A stretch of DNA of 64,000 bases from Halogranum gelatinilyticum (GCF_900103715.1 NZ_FNHL01000001.1:1159295-1223294), one strand, 5' to 3'; counted from the first letter of the stretch, positions 43,964-52,889 are shown. Notes: generated by a model from the sequence alone, not told the origin. Translations and numbers: made by a program.

Positions 43964-44842
43964 ATGAGTCAAGCGCTGGTCATCGTCGCCCACGGGTCGC
44001 ATCTCAACCCGGACTCGTCGACGCCGACACACGCCCACGCGGACACCATCCGCGCCACGGGCGCGTTCGACGAGGTCAAAGTCGGCTTCTGGAAGGAAGA
44101 ACCGCATCTGCGGGAGGTCCTCCGGACGGTGGAGAGCGACACGGTGTACGTCGTCCCGCTGTTCGTCAGCGAGGGCTACTTCACCGAGCAGGTCATCCCG
44201 CGCGAACTCCGCCTCGAGGGCTGGGACGTCTCCGAGTGGGACTCCGACGGCCTCTCGGCCGACTACACGACGCTCACCGCGAGCGACACCGGCCAACAGG
44301 TCGTCTACTGCGGCCCGGTCGGCACCCACGGGTCGATGACGGACGTCATCGTCCGCCGCGCCGAGACGGTGACGGGCGACCCCGACGTCGGGCCGGGCTT
44401 CGGCCTCGCGGTCGTCGGCCACGGGACCGAGCGCAACGAGAACTCCGCGAAGGCAATCGAGTACCACGCCGACCGTATCGCCGGGATGGACCGCTTCGAC
44501 GAGGTCCGCGCGCTCTACATGGACGAGGAGCCGGAAGTCGACGACGTGACCGACTTCTTCGAGTCCGAAGACGTCGTCGTCGTCCCCCTCTTCATCGCCG
44601 ACGGCTTCCACACCCAGGAGGACATCCCCGAGGACATGGGGCTGACCGACGACTACCGCGAGGGCTACGACGTGCCCGCGCTCGTCGAGGGCCACCGCAT
44701 CTGGTACGCCGGCGCGGTCGGCACGGAGCCGCTGATGGCCGACGTGGTCCTCGAACGCGCCGCCGACGCCGGAGCCGACGTGGCCGCGGCAATCGAGACC
44801 GTCCGTGAACGGACCCGGAGCCAGCCCGCAATGGGGGACTAA
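43964..44842 (+). CDS. cbiX: Sirohydrochlorin cobaltochelatase-type protein, two CbiX domains
   Basis: A 292-residue protein with two tandem chelatase domains. The metal-binding histidine motifs are VAHGSHLNP at the N-terminus and VVGHGTERN in the second half; YVVPLFVSEGYFT and VVVPLFIADGFHT are the matching second blocks. It inserts cobalt (or iron) into sirohydrochlorin in cobalamin (or siroheme) synthesis. The gene next to it encodes a DR2241-type protein often found with CbiX. The remaining cobalamin genes are not in this window. Confidence 0.88.
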   Translation: MSQALVIVAHGSHLNPDSSTPTHAHADTIRATGAFDEVKVGFWKEEPHLREVLRTVESDTVYVVPLFVSEGYFTEQVIPRELRLEGWDVSEWDSDGLSADYTTLTASDTGQQVVYCGPVGTHGSMTDVIVRRAETVTGDPDVGPGFGLAVVGHGTERNENSAKAIEYHADRIAGMDRFDEVRALYMDEEPEVDDVTDFFESEDVVVVPLFIADGFHTQEDIPEDMGLTDDYREGYDVPALVEGHRIWYAGAVGTEPLMADVVLERAADAGADVAAAIETVRERTRSQPAMGD

Positions 44843-44844
44843 CC

Positions 44845-46062
44845 ATGCAGGCGACACAGCTCGCGGCACTCCGCGACGCGGCCGAGGACGGCCCAGGCGT
44901 CCAGTTCGACGGGCTCTACGTCCACGCGGGCGACGAGGACTACGACCGCGACGGCGGCTACAGCTTCGGGACGCCCGAGGGCGAACAGTCGGGGCTCTCG
45001 CAGGGCGAGTTCGAGGACGCGGCCGAACAGTACGAGGCGTACGTCACCAACTGGTACTTCTGGACCCACGTCGTCGGCGGCTCGAAACTGAAAGGCGGCG
45101 TCGACGTCGGCGAGGACCACCACCACCGGCGGGGGTTCCTCCGCTGGCTGGAGCTGGCCGACCAGACCGAAACGGACGTGCCGGGGCGCTACGAGTCGCT
45201 CCGGGAGGGCATCACCCACGAATGGGGTGAGATTCGCATCACGGCGACGCTTGGCGATGAGGGCGCGCGAGTGTACGAGATTCGTCACGTCGACGACGCG
45301 GAGGTAGCCGCCGAAGAACTCGACAGCTACACCGACCCGCTCGACCTCCGCGAGTTGGTCAAACACGACGACCGGGGTCGCTACCGCCCGCTGAGGACCG
45401 CCCCGACGCTCCAGACCGGCTGGGTCCTCACCGACCTCGACCAACGGCAGGTCTTCGAGGCCGTCGACGACGTCATCTATCCGGCCACTGTGGTCAACTG
45501 GAACCTCGAACGCCACGGCGACCTCGACGTCACCCACTGGGAGGAGACCATCGGCCGCCAGTCGGGCATCTACGGCGTCGTCAAGACGTGGAACCGCGGC
45601 GAGGGCCACGAACACGTCGACTGGGTCGCCGAGGCCTGCTGTGACGACTCACAGTGTATCAAACGCCGCGAGTGGCAGTACGACGAGGACACCGAACTCG
45701 CTGTCGACGGCGGCGACGGCGTCTTCCCCTGCCGGGAACCCTGCTCGCTCGTCATCTCCGCCTCGCGCAAGTGGACGCGTCTCGAAGGCGAGGAGACGAA
45801 GACCTACGAGTTCGAGTTGACCGAGAGCGAGAAAGAGCAGGTCGAAGACGTCATCGACGCGGTCGCCGACGGCCGCGCCGACGAGATCCGTGAGGCGGAC
45901 ATCTACAAGGGCGCGAACCGCTACCGGACGCGGTTCCTCCGCGCCAAGCGGTTCGATGAGGAGGGCAACCTCTCGGGGACGCCGACGGTCGTCGACGACG
46001 GACACGAGGAGACGAACGGCGACGCCGAGCGCGACGCGGCCGACGACGCGGACGAGGACTGA
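44845..46062 (+). CDS. DR2241 family protein
   Basis: A 405-residue protein in the same operon as cbiX, with a 2-nt gap. CysCys and Cys residues cluster at about 270-305 (EACCDDSQCIKRREW and FPCREPCSLVISASR), which fits a [4Fe-4S] or zinc site; this region resembles ferredoxin-like chelatase components. HHHRRGFLRWL in the first third could bind metal. The family is named after a Deinococcus protein and co-occurs with cobalamin genes; its reaction is unknown. A 60-residue acidic tail ends it. Confidence 0.78.
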   Translation: MQATQLAALRDAAEDGPGVQFDGLYVHAGDEDYDRDGGYSFGTPEGEQSGLSQGEFEDAAEQYEAYVTNWYFWTHVVGGSKLKGGVDVGEDHHHRRGFLRWLELADQTETDVPGRYESLREGITHEWGEIRITATLGDEGARVYEIRHVDDAEVAAEELDSYTDPLDLRELVKHDDRGRYRPLRTAPTLQTGWVLTDLDQRQVFEAVDDVIYPATVVNWNLERHGDLDVTHWEETIGRQSGIYGVVKTWNRGEGHEHVDWVAEACCDDSQCIKRREWQYDEDTELAVDGGDGVFPCREPCSLVISASRKWTRLEGEETKTYEFELTESEKEQVEDVIDAVADGRADEIREADIYKGANRYRTRFLRAKRFDEEGNLSGTPTVVDDGHEETNGDAERDAADDADED

Positions 46063-46111
46063 AGCGGCCGTCTCGCGGCGACCGCGGTTTTGGTTTTCGG
46101 CGACTCACAAC

Positions 46112-46702
46112 TCACAACAGCTGCATGGCGAGTGCCGCGAGCACGCCGCCGATGACGACGCCGACACCGATGAAGACGGCCGTGCTGTTGAGGACGACGG
46201 CCACGGCGATCGCGAGCGTGATCGCGAACAGCGCGAAGACCACGAGCGGCACGCTCCCTGTCCCGGGCGCGTCGCCGAGGCGGTCGGCGAGCGAGACCGA
46301 CTCGGGTTCGGATTTGTGGCGCGTCGCGCGCGGCGTCCCGAGGGACTCGTCGACCTGTACCGAGTGGTTCTCCTCCGTGTAGGGTTCGACCGTCACCTCG
46401 ACGGTCGCCTCCTCCGCGCCGTAGCCCGTGACGATCCGGAGTATCCCGGAGACGGGTTCGGCGACGCGGGCGGTGTCGACGTCGACGCGGACGGCCGCCG
46501 TGCCGCCCGCCTCGACGTAGTGGTTACCCGCCTCGAGGCGGGCGACTCTGGAGAGCGTGTCGTCGAGATGCAGATGGATGTGGACGGCTTCGCCCTCGTT
46601 GTCCAGTTCGACGTAGAACGCGTCGTCCGTGGTGTAACTCCGCGCGACGCTGACGTCGTGCAGTCGGTCGCGGTTGAGAGAGACGGTCAACGCTGGTGAC
46701 AC
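46112..46702 (-). CDS. Membrane protein with N-terminal beta domain (DUF7524-like)
   Basis: A 196-residue protein. Residues 1-105 read as a beta-sandwich (VSLNRDRLHDVSVARSYTT, GGTAAVRVDVDTARV); then comes a charged linker and two hydrophobic helices (GSVPLVVFALFAITLAIAVA and IGVGVVIGGVLAALAMQL). Similar haloarchaeal proteins are uncharacterised. It is upstream of the Trm112 gene on neither strand pair in common: both are on the minus strand but Trm112 is 45 nt further upstream, so they may share a transcript. Confidence 0.65.
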   Translation of the reverse strand: MSPALTVSLNRDRLHDVSVARSYTTDDAFYVELDNEGEAVHIHLHLDDTLSRVARLEAGNHYVEAGGTAAVRVDVDTARVAEPVSGILRIVTGYGAEEATVEVTVEPYTEENHSVQVDESLGTPRATRHKSEPESVSLADRLGDAPGTGSVPLVVFALFAITLAIAVAVVLNSTAVFIGVGVVIGGVLAALAMQLL

Positions 46703-46746
46703 GTCTCTGCAGTCACGGTGCGGGACGAAAAAGGTTCAGGGCGTAT

Positions 46747-46929
46747 CTAGTCGCGCATATCCGGCGGCAGCAGGTTCGGGATGCCGTCCTCGATGGGGTA
46801 GCGCTCGCCGCACTCCGTGCAGACGAGCGTCCCTTCGAGCACTTCGTCGTCGTCCTGCGCGTCGATTTCGAGGTCGAGGTCGTGTTTGTCCATCGGACAG
46901 CAGATGATGTCCATCAGCGACTCTTTCAT
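46747..46929 (-). CDS. Trm112 family protein, methyltransferase activator
   Basis: A 60-residue zinc-binding protein. DIICCPMDKHDLDL at the N-terminus and LVCTECGERYPIEDGIPNLL at the C-terminus give the zinc-knuckle and conserved PIxxGIPxLL motif of Trm112. It activates and stabilises several class I methyltransferases that modify tRNA, rRNA and release factor; in Haloferax its homologue has several partners. Such a methyltransferase gene is present at 51933, although it is not known to be a partner. Confidence 0.88.
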   Translation of the reverse strand: MKESLMDIICCPMDKHDLDLEIDAQDDDEVLEGTLVCTECGERYPIEDGIPNLLPPDMRD

Positions 46930-47027
46930 TGTCCGAAGCGACGGACGGAACGGTCAAAAGCGTAGGGGTTCGGAGCGCGCGGCCGACCGCGCGGGCGACA
47001 CTGTCGTCCGCCTCATCTACGCCTCGA

Positions 47028-47423
47028 CTACGCCTCGGGATTTCGGTATCCGGCGACGAACGAGACGCCGACTGCGAGGAGTGCCGCGGCGACTGCGAAG
47101 ACCCAGAACCCCGCCCACGCACCGGACACAGGCTCGCCCGTCCACACGGCGACGAGGGCGGCGAGCGCGAGCGCGACGGCGAACGGTGCGACGAACACCG
47201 GGTCGGTCCACCGGCCGCCCGCGTTCCGGTATTCGACGGCGTATCCCCAGAGGTTGCCGACGGTGAACTGGAAGACGACGACCGCGAAGAGTCCCGAGAC
47301 GACGGCCTCGAAGAGGGCGGCGACGGCGTAGTCGCCGGCGCGGAACAGCGACAGGCCGGATCCGAGGACGAAGACGGCGACCATCAGCGCGTGCCACGGG
47401 CGGAGTCGGTCGTGGAGGGACAT
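47028..47423 (-). CDS. Four-helix membrane protein, unknown
   Basis: A 131-residue protein with four helices (about 12-28, 33-55, 73-93, 103-124) and a conserved-looking YAVEYRNAGGRWTDPVFVAP loop. It starts MSLHDRLRPWHALMVAVFVL. No recognised family or catalytic motif. It stands between Trm112 and purA, all on the minus strand, with gaps of about 100 and 80 nt. Confidence 0.65.
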   Translation of the reverse strand: MSLHDRLRPWHALMVAVFVLGSGLSLFRAGDYAVAALFEAVVSGLFAVVVFQFTVGNLWGYAVEYRNAGGRWTDPVFVAPFAVALALAALVAVWTGEPVSGAWAGFWVFAVAAALLAVGVSFVAGYRNPEA

Positions 47424-47504
47424 ATCCGGAGCTACTCGTCAGGAGCGCAAGAGGATTGCGGCGGGGAAAGAGAGAACCGTTCGGCCGTCAGCCGACAGCC
47501 GCGC

Positions 47505-48836
47505 TCAGTTGTCGAAAGGGTTCGCGAGTTCGACCGTCTCGGTGCGGTCCGGGCCGACGCCGACGGCGTAGACCGGGGCACCGACCTCCTCGGAGATGTA
47601 GTCGAGATAGTCCTGTGCGGCGTCCGGGATGGCGTCGTAGCCCTCCTCGGCCACCGCGGCCCAGTCGACCTCGGGCCAGGTCTCGAACTCCTTCAGGACG
47701 GGTTCGCACTCCGCCCACCGTTCGGTCGTCGCGGGCATCGTCTTCAGTTCCTCGCCGTCGAGTTCGTAGGCGTGGCCGACTTTGACCTCGTCGAGACCGG
47801 CCAGCACGTCGAGATGGTTGACGGCGATGCCGGTGAAGCCGCTCCGGCGGGCGGCGTGGCGGAGCATCGGGATGTCGAGCCAGCCGATACGGCGCGGACG
47901 GCCGGTGACGGTCCCGAACTCCCCGCCCTTCTCGCGGATGAAGTCCGCCAGCTCTTCCTCGTGGTCGTCGCCGTCGAGTTCGGTCGGCAGCGGCCCTTCG
48001 CCGACGCGCGAGAGATACGCCTTGACGATGCCGACGACCTCGCCCTGGCCGACGACCGTCGGACCGAGACCGGAGCCGGTCGCGGCGGCTCCGGCGGTCG
48101 GGTTCGAGGAGGTGACGTAGGGGTAGTTGCCGTGGTCGATGTCGATGAGCGTGCCCTGCGCGCCCTCGAACATGACGTCGTCGCCCGCCTCGCGTCGCTC
48201 GTAGAGGAAGTCGCCGCAGTCGACGACCATGTCGTTCTCGACGAGCCGCTCGCCAAAGGCGGCGAACTCCTCGTGGAGGGCGTCGACGTCGCACTCCTCG
48301 CCCGCTTCGAGCCCGTAGACGTCCTCGATGAGCGAGCGTTTCTGGTCGACGGCGTACTCCAGTCGCTCACGGAGCACGTCGGGGTCCAGCAGGTCGCCGA
48401 CGCGGATGCCGCGGCGGCCAGCCTTGTCCTCGTAGGTCGGGCCGATACCGCGACCGGTCGTGCCGACCTTGACGCCCGAGTCGGCTTTCACTTCTTCTTC
48501 GATGCCGTCGAGGCGTCGGTGGTACGGGAGGATGACGTGTGCGCGTTTCGCGACGCGCACGTCGGGGTCGAGTCCCTTCTCCTGCAGCGTGTCGAGTTCG
48601 TCGAAGAGCGTGCGGGGGTTGACGACGCAGCCGTTGCCGAGAACTCCGACCTTGTCGCGAACGGCACCGCTCGGGACGAGCGAGAGCTTGTACTCCTCGC
48701 CGCCCTCGACGACGGTGTGGCCAGCGTTGTCGCCGCCCTGATACCGGACGACGATGTCGGCGTCTCCGCCCCAGAGGTCGACGAGTGCACCCTTGCCCTC
48801 GTCGCCGAGCTGAGAGCCGACGATAGTTACGGTCAT
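47505..48836 (-). CDS. purA: Adenylosuccinate synthase
   Basis: A 443-residue GTP-dependent enzyme making adenylosuccinate from IMP and aspartate, the first AMP-specific step. The GDEGKG loop is at residues 11-16, GDNAGHTVV carries the catalytic histidine, and GTTGRGIGPTYEDK and FEGAQGTLIDIDHGNYPYVT are family blocks. VGVGPDRTETVEL closes the guanine site. ATG 48836 (MTVTIVGSQLGDEGKG) gives the normal start; the frame's ATG at 48860 adds eight residues and overlaps the TATA element's spacing. Confidence 0.96.
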   Translation of the reverse strand: MTVTIVGSQLGDEGKGALVDLWGGDADIVVRYQGGDNAGHTVVEGGEEYKLSLVPSGAVRDKVGVLGNGCVVNPRTLFDELDTLQEKGLDPDVRVAKRAHVILPYHRRLDGIEEEVKADSGVKVGTTGRGIGPTYEDKAGRRGIRVGDLLDPDVLRERLEYAVDQKRSLIEDVYGLEAGEECDVDALHEEFAAFGERLVENDMVVDCGDFLYERREAGDDVMFEGAQGTLIDIDHGNYPYVTSSNPTAGAAATGSGLGPTVVGQGEVVGIVKAYLSRVGEGPLPTELDGDDHEEELADFIREKGGEFGTVTGRPRRIGWLDIPMLRHAARRSGFTGIAVNHLDVLAGLDEVKVGHAYELDGEELKTMPATTERWAECEPVLKEFETWPEVDWAAVAEEGYDAIPDAAQDYLDYISEEVGAPVYAVGVGPDRTETVELANPFDN

Positions 48837-48860
48837 ATCCGAGGCTTGCTTCTGGCTCAC

Positions 48861-48870
48861 CCACTAAACA
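48861..48870 (-). promoter_or_regulatory. TATA box of purA
   Basis: TGTTTAGTGG on the minus strand lies 25-34 nt upstream of the ATG at 48836. Confidence 0.5.
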
Positions 48871-48975
48871 GATTACGGTCCTCGGCTCGGAGCTATGCAC
48901 GAACGTGGTTCCAAAGACGCCGAACTGCCGTCGACTACGCAGTATCGTGTATCACTCTCCCATTCCGTCGGACGC

Positions 48976-49022
48976 GTTAACACGCGTGAGAAACCCGAAG
49001 TGTTAACCCCTCTCACGTGAGA
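48976..49022. promoter_or_regulatory. Cluster of inverted repeats between purA and an HTH gene
   Basis: GTTAACAC (48976-48983) and GTGTTAAC (49000-49007) form an 8-bp inverted repeat with a 16-nt spacer. Then follows the perfect 12-bp palindrome TCTCACGTGAGA (49011-49022), and CACGCGTG (48981-48988) is palindromic too. All lie 40-90 bp upstream of the HTH gene's TATA box, in a divergent promoter region. They are likely regulator-binding sites. Confidence 0.5.
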
Positions 49023-49062
49023 CAGTCAGAAACAGCTCCCGGGTAGCGGTCTGCGACAGCAA

Positions 49063-49072
49063 CTTTTAAAAG
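49063..49072 (+). promoter_or_regulatory. TATA box of the small HTH gene
   Basis: CTTTTAAAAG, AT-rich and palindromic, lies 26-35 nt upstream of the ATG at 49098, indicating a leaderless mRNA. Confidence 0.65.
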
Positions 49073-49097
49073 CCTAAAAGACAAGTTAACAAATGGC

Positions 49098-49403
49098 ATG
49101 ATAGACCGACTTGAGAAGGAAGTCGATATGCTCGAACGCCATCTGCAGGTTCTGAAGATGGTCATCGAGAGTGAACCGATCGGTATCGTCAAGATGTCGA
49201 ACGAGACCGGCTACCCGCACCACAAGGTGCGCTACAGCCTGCGCGTGCTCGAAGAGGAGAACCTCATCGAGCCGTCGAGTCAGGGTGCGATCACGACCGA
49301 GCGCACGGCGGAGTTCGTCGACGAGCTCGACGACAAGCTCGACGAGATCACAGACAAACTCGGCACGATGCGGATCGAAGACGCAGCAGAGATCGAGAGC
49401 TAA
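49098..49403 (+). CDS. Small winged-helix transcriptional regulator
   Basis: A 101-residue protein: an N-terminal helix with coiled-coil character (LEKEVDMLERHLQVLKMVIE), an HTH (IGIVKMSNETGYPHHKVRYS, then LRVLEEENLIEPSSQGAITT), and a C-terminal acidic dimerisation helix (VDELDDKLDEITDKLGTM). The layout fits a haloarchaeal transcription factor of the winged-helix type. Codon use is normal for the chromosome. Upstream lies an inverted-repeat cluster that it may bind to control itself or purA; this is inference. Confidence 0.82.
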   Translation: MIDRLEKEVDMLERHLQVLKMVIESEPIGIVKMSNETGYPHHKVRYSLRVLEEENLIEPSSQGAITTERTAEFVDELDDKLDEITDKLGTMRIEDAAEIES

Positions 49404-49424
49404 AACCTCGCAGGTGGGAAGGGC

Positions 49425-51776
49425 TTAGAGTTCTGGTACGTTTACGTGGAAGTCCCCGTTCCGGGTCTCGACGAGACAGAGATGGAAGCCCTGCTTTCTG
49501 GATAGTTTGACGAAACTCTTTCTGCGGCCGCGGCTGAGCAGCCCCCCGCCGGTCGCGTCCGCGGCGGTTTCGAGCGCGTCCGGTGCGAAGTAGCTCGCCG
49601 TGACGAGGAACGCCGCGCCGAGCGAGTCGTTGGACTCCCGCAGCCGACTCGTGTGTTCGACGAGCGACCGCATCATCCCCTCCGAGGCCGGGTCGCGCGA
49701 GCCGTTGAGGTTGGCGACGAGCAGCGGATTGCCCATCCGGTCGCGCAGCACGACGTCGAACGACTGCTGTTCGCGGTGTTCCTCGCCGTTCTCGGTGTAC
49801 TTCAGCGTCACGTCGCCCCGGAGTTCGGCGCGGTCGATCTTCGGAATCGCGTCGAACAGTTCGTCGAGACTGTTTCTGTTCCCCGTCTCGCGAATCTCGT
49901 AGAGCAGGTCCTCGACGACCCAGCGGACGAAGCCGTACTCGATGCTCCCCTGCAGGAACTCCTCGTACGGCTCGCCGTCGACGGCGACGCCTTCGGTCTC
50001 GAAGCCGGTGTGGTGTTCGAGCCGGAGGTTCTCGTTGACCTCGCTGCGGTTGACCTCGCCCGCGTGGGCCTTCTCCAGCGTCCCACCGCTCTTCGAGCCG
50101 TAGCGGACGAAGAGGTTCGTCCCGTCCAGCGCCGCCTCGGCCGACATCGTCTCCGTCGCCGCACCGCCAGTGTCGGCGACGGCTGCACGCGCCTCCTCCA
50201 GTTCCGCTTCGAGGCGGTCGACCTCGGCTTCCAGCGAACTGACGCGCGACTCCAACGCCGACGCCTGCTCACGGTACTCGTCGCGTTCGCTCGCAGCCTG
50301 GTCACGCTCGGTTTCGAGGCGGTCGACCTCGGCGACGAGCCGTTCGCGTGCGGCTTCGAGTTCCGACTTCTCCTCGGCGACAGCCTCCAGTCGGGCCTTC
50401 AGCTGGCCGACTTGGGGAGCCGTCTCCGACTCCGTCGCCGACCGCTCGGTCTCCTGCTGTCGCTGCGGTGGCTGTGTCCGCTCGGACTGCTGTTGTCGCG
50501 GCCGCCGCTGTGAGCGCGCGCTCTCGTCGCGTCGACGGACCGCCGCCTGCTGGACCGTCGGCCCGCCCTCGTCGCGCTCCGTCGCGCTGTCCTGCGGGTC
50601 GAGTGCTGGAATCGAGGTCGCCTCGCGCCACTGTGCTTCCTCGGAGAACACGTCCTCGTCGGTCTCGCCGTTAGTCGCTGCCGACGCCGCCGCCAGCGGG
50701 TCCTCGTCGCCGGCGTCCGGGTCGGGAGCCGGTTCCGGTTCGACCGTCGGCTCGGTCGTCTCCGTCGCCTCACTCCGCGTCGCTTCCGCGGACTCCGTCG
50801 TCTCCACGTCGGTAGCCGACGCCGAGTCCTCGGGGGAGTCGTCGACGGCCTGCTCCGCCGTCGGGTCTTCGGCGACTGGTTCTGTCTCGGTCACATCGGC
50901 CGCGTCGTCGGCCTCGGCGACGCTGGCGTCCGCCTCGGACGCCTCGACCGTTCCCGCCTCGTCGACGTCGGCGGCGACAGCACCTTCGTCCGTCGTCGCG
51001 GTGGTCTCGGGGACGTCGACGTCGGCCTCGTCGACGCCGTCGGTGCCGTCGAACGTCACGCCCGAGCCGATGGGGTCGTCGGCTTCGTCGACGTCGTCCG
51101 CATCCCCCGTCGCCGCTCCGGCCGCCGCGGCGTCGAGGCCTGCGGTCTCTGCATCGGCCGTCGGGTCCGCTGTATCTGTCGAATCGGTCGCATCCGTGCT
51201 CGCGTCGTCGGTGACGACCGGTTCGGGCTCTGGCTCGGGTTCGGGGATGTCGACGACCTCGATCTTCGCTTCGTTGACCTTGTAGATGCCAACCTCGTCG
51301 TCGGCGCGCTCGAAGGCCTCGTCGCCCGTGAGCAGCTTCCGGCTGTTGCCGACGTAGGCGACGCTCATCGACTTGCCGCCGTAGTAGACCACGTAGTAGT
51401 CGCCCGAGAGGACGTTCTCCGAGAGTTCGATGTAGCCCGTGAACTTGCCCGAGGAGAGCGTCGAGTCGGCCGCGGAGATCGGTGTGTCGTTCGTGTAATA
51501 CTGTGCCCGTGTCTTGCCGCCGGACTCCTGCATCGCGTAGAGCAGCGGCAGCGCGGGGTCCGGCGCGTGGTACGCCGTCCCCTCTGCGTCCTCGAACGCG
51601 GTGATGTCGCCGTCGAAGACGCCGACGACCTTGCCGTTGAGGACGAACGCCCAGACCATCCCCTCGCTCACCGCGCCCGTGAAGCCCTGATCCGCGAGGG
51701 TTCGGAGGCCGTCGTACCCACCGGTGACGGGACTCGAATCCCAGCCGGTGACGACCTCGATTATGTCGCTATCCAT
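49425..51776 (-). CDS. Large haloarchaeal protein with long acidic linker (DUF7527-like)
   Basis: A 783-residue protein. Residues 1-175 form one domain (GWDSSPVTGGYDGLRTLADQ; IELSENVLSGDYYVVYYGGK). Residues 176-440 are a Pro-Glu and Ala/Thr/Asp/Val-rich acidic linker, starting with PEPEPEPEP. Residues 450-545 are a coiled coil (LKARLEAVAEEKSELEAARE). Residues 560-783 are a second domain (LFVRYGSKSGGTLEKAHAGE) ending in a beta segment (FHLCLVETRNGDFHVNVPEL). No catalytic motif. I recall the family as haloarchaeal DUF7527; the role is unknown. A scaffold or DNA-associated protein is possible. Confidence 0.8.
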   Translation of the reverse strand: MDSDIIEVVTGWDSSPVTGGYDGLRTLADQGFTGAVSEGMVWAFVLNGKVVGVFDGDITAFEDAEGTAYHAPDPALPLLYAMQESGGKTRAQYYTNDTPISAADSTLSSGKFTGYIELSENVLSGDYYVVYYGGKSMSVAYVGNSRKLLTGDEAFERADDEVGIYKVNEAKIEVVDIPEPEPEPEPVVTDDASTDATDSTDTADPTADAETAGLDAAAAGAATGDADDVDEADDPIGSGVTFDGTDGVDEADVDVPETTATTDEGAVAADVDEAGTVEASEADASVAEADDAADVTETEPVAEDPTAEQAVDDSPEDSASATDVETTESAEATRSEATETTEPTVEPEPAPDPDAGDEDPLAAASAATNGETDEDVFSEEAQWREATSIPALDPQDSATERDEGGPTVQQAAVRRRDESARSQRRPRQQQSERTQPPQRQQETERSATESETAPQVGQLKARLEAVAEEKSELEAARERLVAEVDRLETERDQAASERDEYREQASALESRVSSLEAEVDRLEAELEEARAAVADTGGAATETMSAEAALDGTNLFVRYGSKSGGTLEKAHAGEVNRSEVNENLRLEHHTGFETEGVAVDGEPYEEFLQGSIEYGFVRWVVEDLLYEIRETGNRNSLDELFDAIPKIDRAELRGDVTLKYTENGEEHREQQSFDVVLRDRMGNPLLVANLNGSRDPASEGMMRSLVEHTSRLRESNDSLGAAFLVTASYFAPDALETAADATGGGLLSRGRRKSFVKLSRKQGFHLCLVETRNGDFHVNVPEL

Positions 51777-51932
51777 TTGCCCCTATGTCCCGCCAAGCCG
51801 AGCAAAAACCTTCCGGCACCTCGTACGACGGCCGTCTGACGACCGTGTGCGCGACAATCGCACGACTGCGGCCGACTTACTCCCGCCACCGACTGGCGGT
51901 AGGGTTTTCTCGGTTCCACCCGACGCTCGGCT

Positions 51933-52889
51933 GTGTCCAGCCCCGACGAGTTCTCGTTTCACCGCTATCTCACCGCGAAGCGGACGGTCGACGACCGCGC
52001 GCTCCACCGGCCCACGCTCGACTGCCTGACCGACGGTCTCCACGGCGACGGCCCGGCCGCGCTCGACGTCGCCGACCGCCCGCTCCGGGTACTCGAAGTC
52101 GCCGCCGGTGTCGGCACCGGTCTCCAGCGGCTGCTCGCGTGGGACGTGCTCCCGCCGCGCGTCGACTACACGCTCCTCGACAGCGACGAGTCGAACGTGA
52201 CGGCCGCGCGCGAGCGAGTGGCCGAATGGGCACGCGGCGAGGGCTACGACGTCGAACGGAGCGACGACTCGCTCGCACTCGCCCGCGACGACGAACGCGT
52301 CACGGTCTCGTTCGTCGTCGCCGACGCACTGGCCTACGCCGACTCGCTCGGGACGCCGGTCGACCTCCTCGTCGGGCAGGCCTTCGTCGACCTCGTCGAC
52401 CTCGACAGCGGCCTACCGGCCCTGTTCGACCTCGTCGCCGACGGCGGTCTCGCGTACTTCCCCATCACCTTCGACGGCGTGACGGGGTTCGCTCCGCCGG
52501 CCGGTGCGACTGACGTACCCTCCGACTTCGAGGAGCGACTCCTTGACGTCTACCACGCGACGATGGACGCCTCTGGCCGTCCCGGCTCCAGTACGACCGG
52601 CCGCGCGCTCCTGACTGCCGTCGGCGACGCGGGCGGCGACGTCGTCGCCGCGGGCGGCTCCGACTGGCTCGTCCATCCGCCCTATCCGGCCGACGAAGCG
52701 TACTTCCTGCACCATCTGATCGACACAGTCGCCGGTGCGGTCGCGGACGACGGCGGTCTCGACGCCGACGACGACGGTCTCGATGCCGACGCACTCACCG
52801 CGTGGACCGCCGCCCGCCACGACGCCGTGGCTCGGGGCGAACTCACGTTCTTCGCGCACAATCTCGACGTGTTGGCTCGGGTCGAGTGA
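51933..52889 (+). CDS. Class I SAM-dependent methyltransferase
   Basis: A 318-residue protein. Motif I is LRVLEVAAGVGTGLQRLL, followed by the acidic LLDSDESNVTAARERV (motif II). VSFVVADALAYADSL and VDLLVGQAFVDLVDLDSGLP are motifs III-IV. The remaining C-terminal half has a DVYHATMDASGRPGSSTTGR block, which I cannot assign. GTG 51933 is the start (MSSPDEFSFH); no ATG fits before motif I. The substrate is unknown. Its stop is 4 bp from the converging CDP-alcohol phosphotransferase gene. Confidence 0.8.
   Translation: MSSPDEFSFHRYLTAKRTVDDRALHRPTLDCLTDGLHGDGPAALDVADRPLRVLEVAAGVGTGLQRLLAWDVLPPRVDYTLLDSDESNVTAARERVAEWARGEGYDVERSDDSLALARDDERVTVSFVVADALAYADSLGTPVDLLVGQAFVDLVDLDSGLPALFDLVADGGLAYFPITFDGVTGFAPPAGATDVPSDFEERLLDVYHATMDASGRPGSSTTGRALLTAVGDAGGDVVAAGGSDWLVHPPYPADEAYFLHHLIDTVAGAVADDGGLDADDDGLDADALTAWTAARHDAVARGELTFFAHNLDVLARVE

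Noticed and set aside
46929-48980. A 683-codon plus-strand frame opposite purA and its neighbour
   Set aside because: It spans two clear minus-strand genes (four-helix protein and purA) and has no recognisable domain.
51724-51745. A GACTCGAATCCC string resembling a tRNA T-loop
   Set aside because: It lies within the 5' coding region of the 783-residue protein on the minus strand, and no acceptor, D or anticodon stems fit around it.
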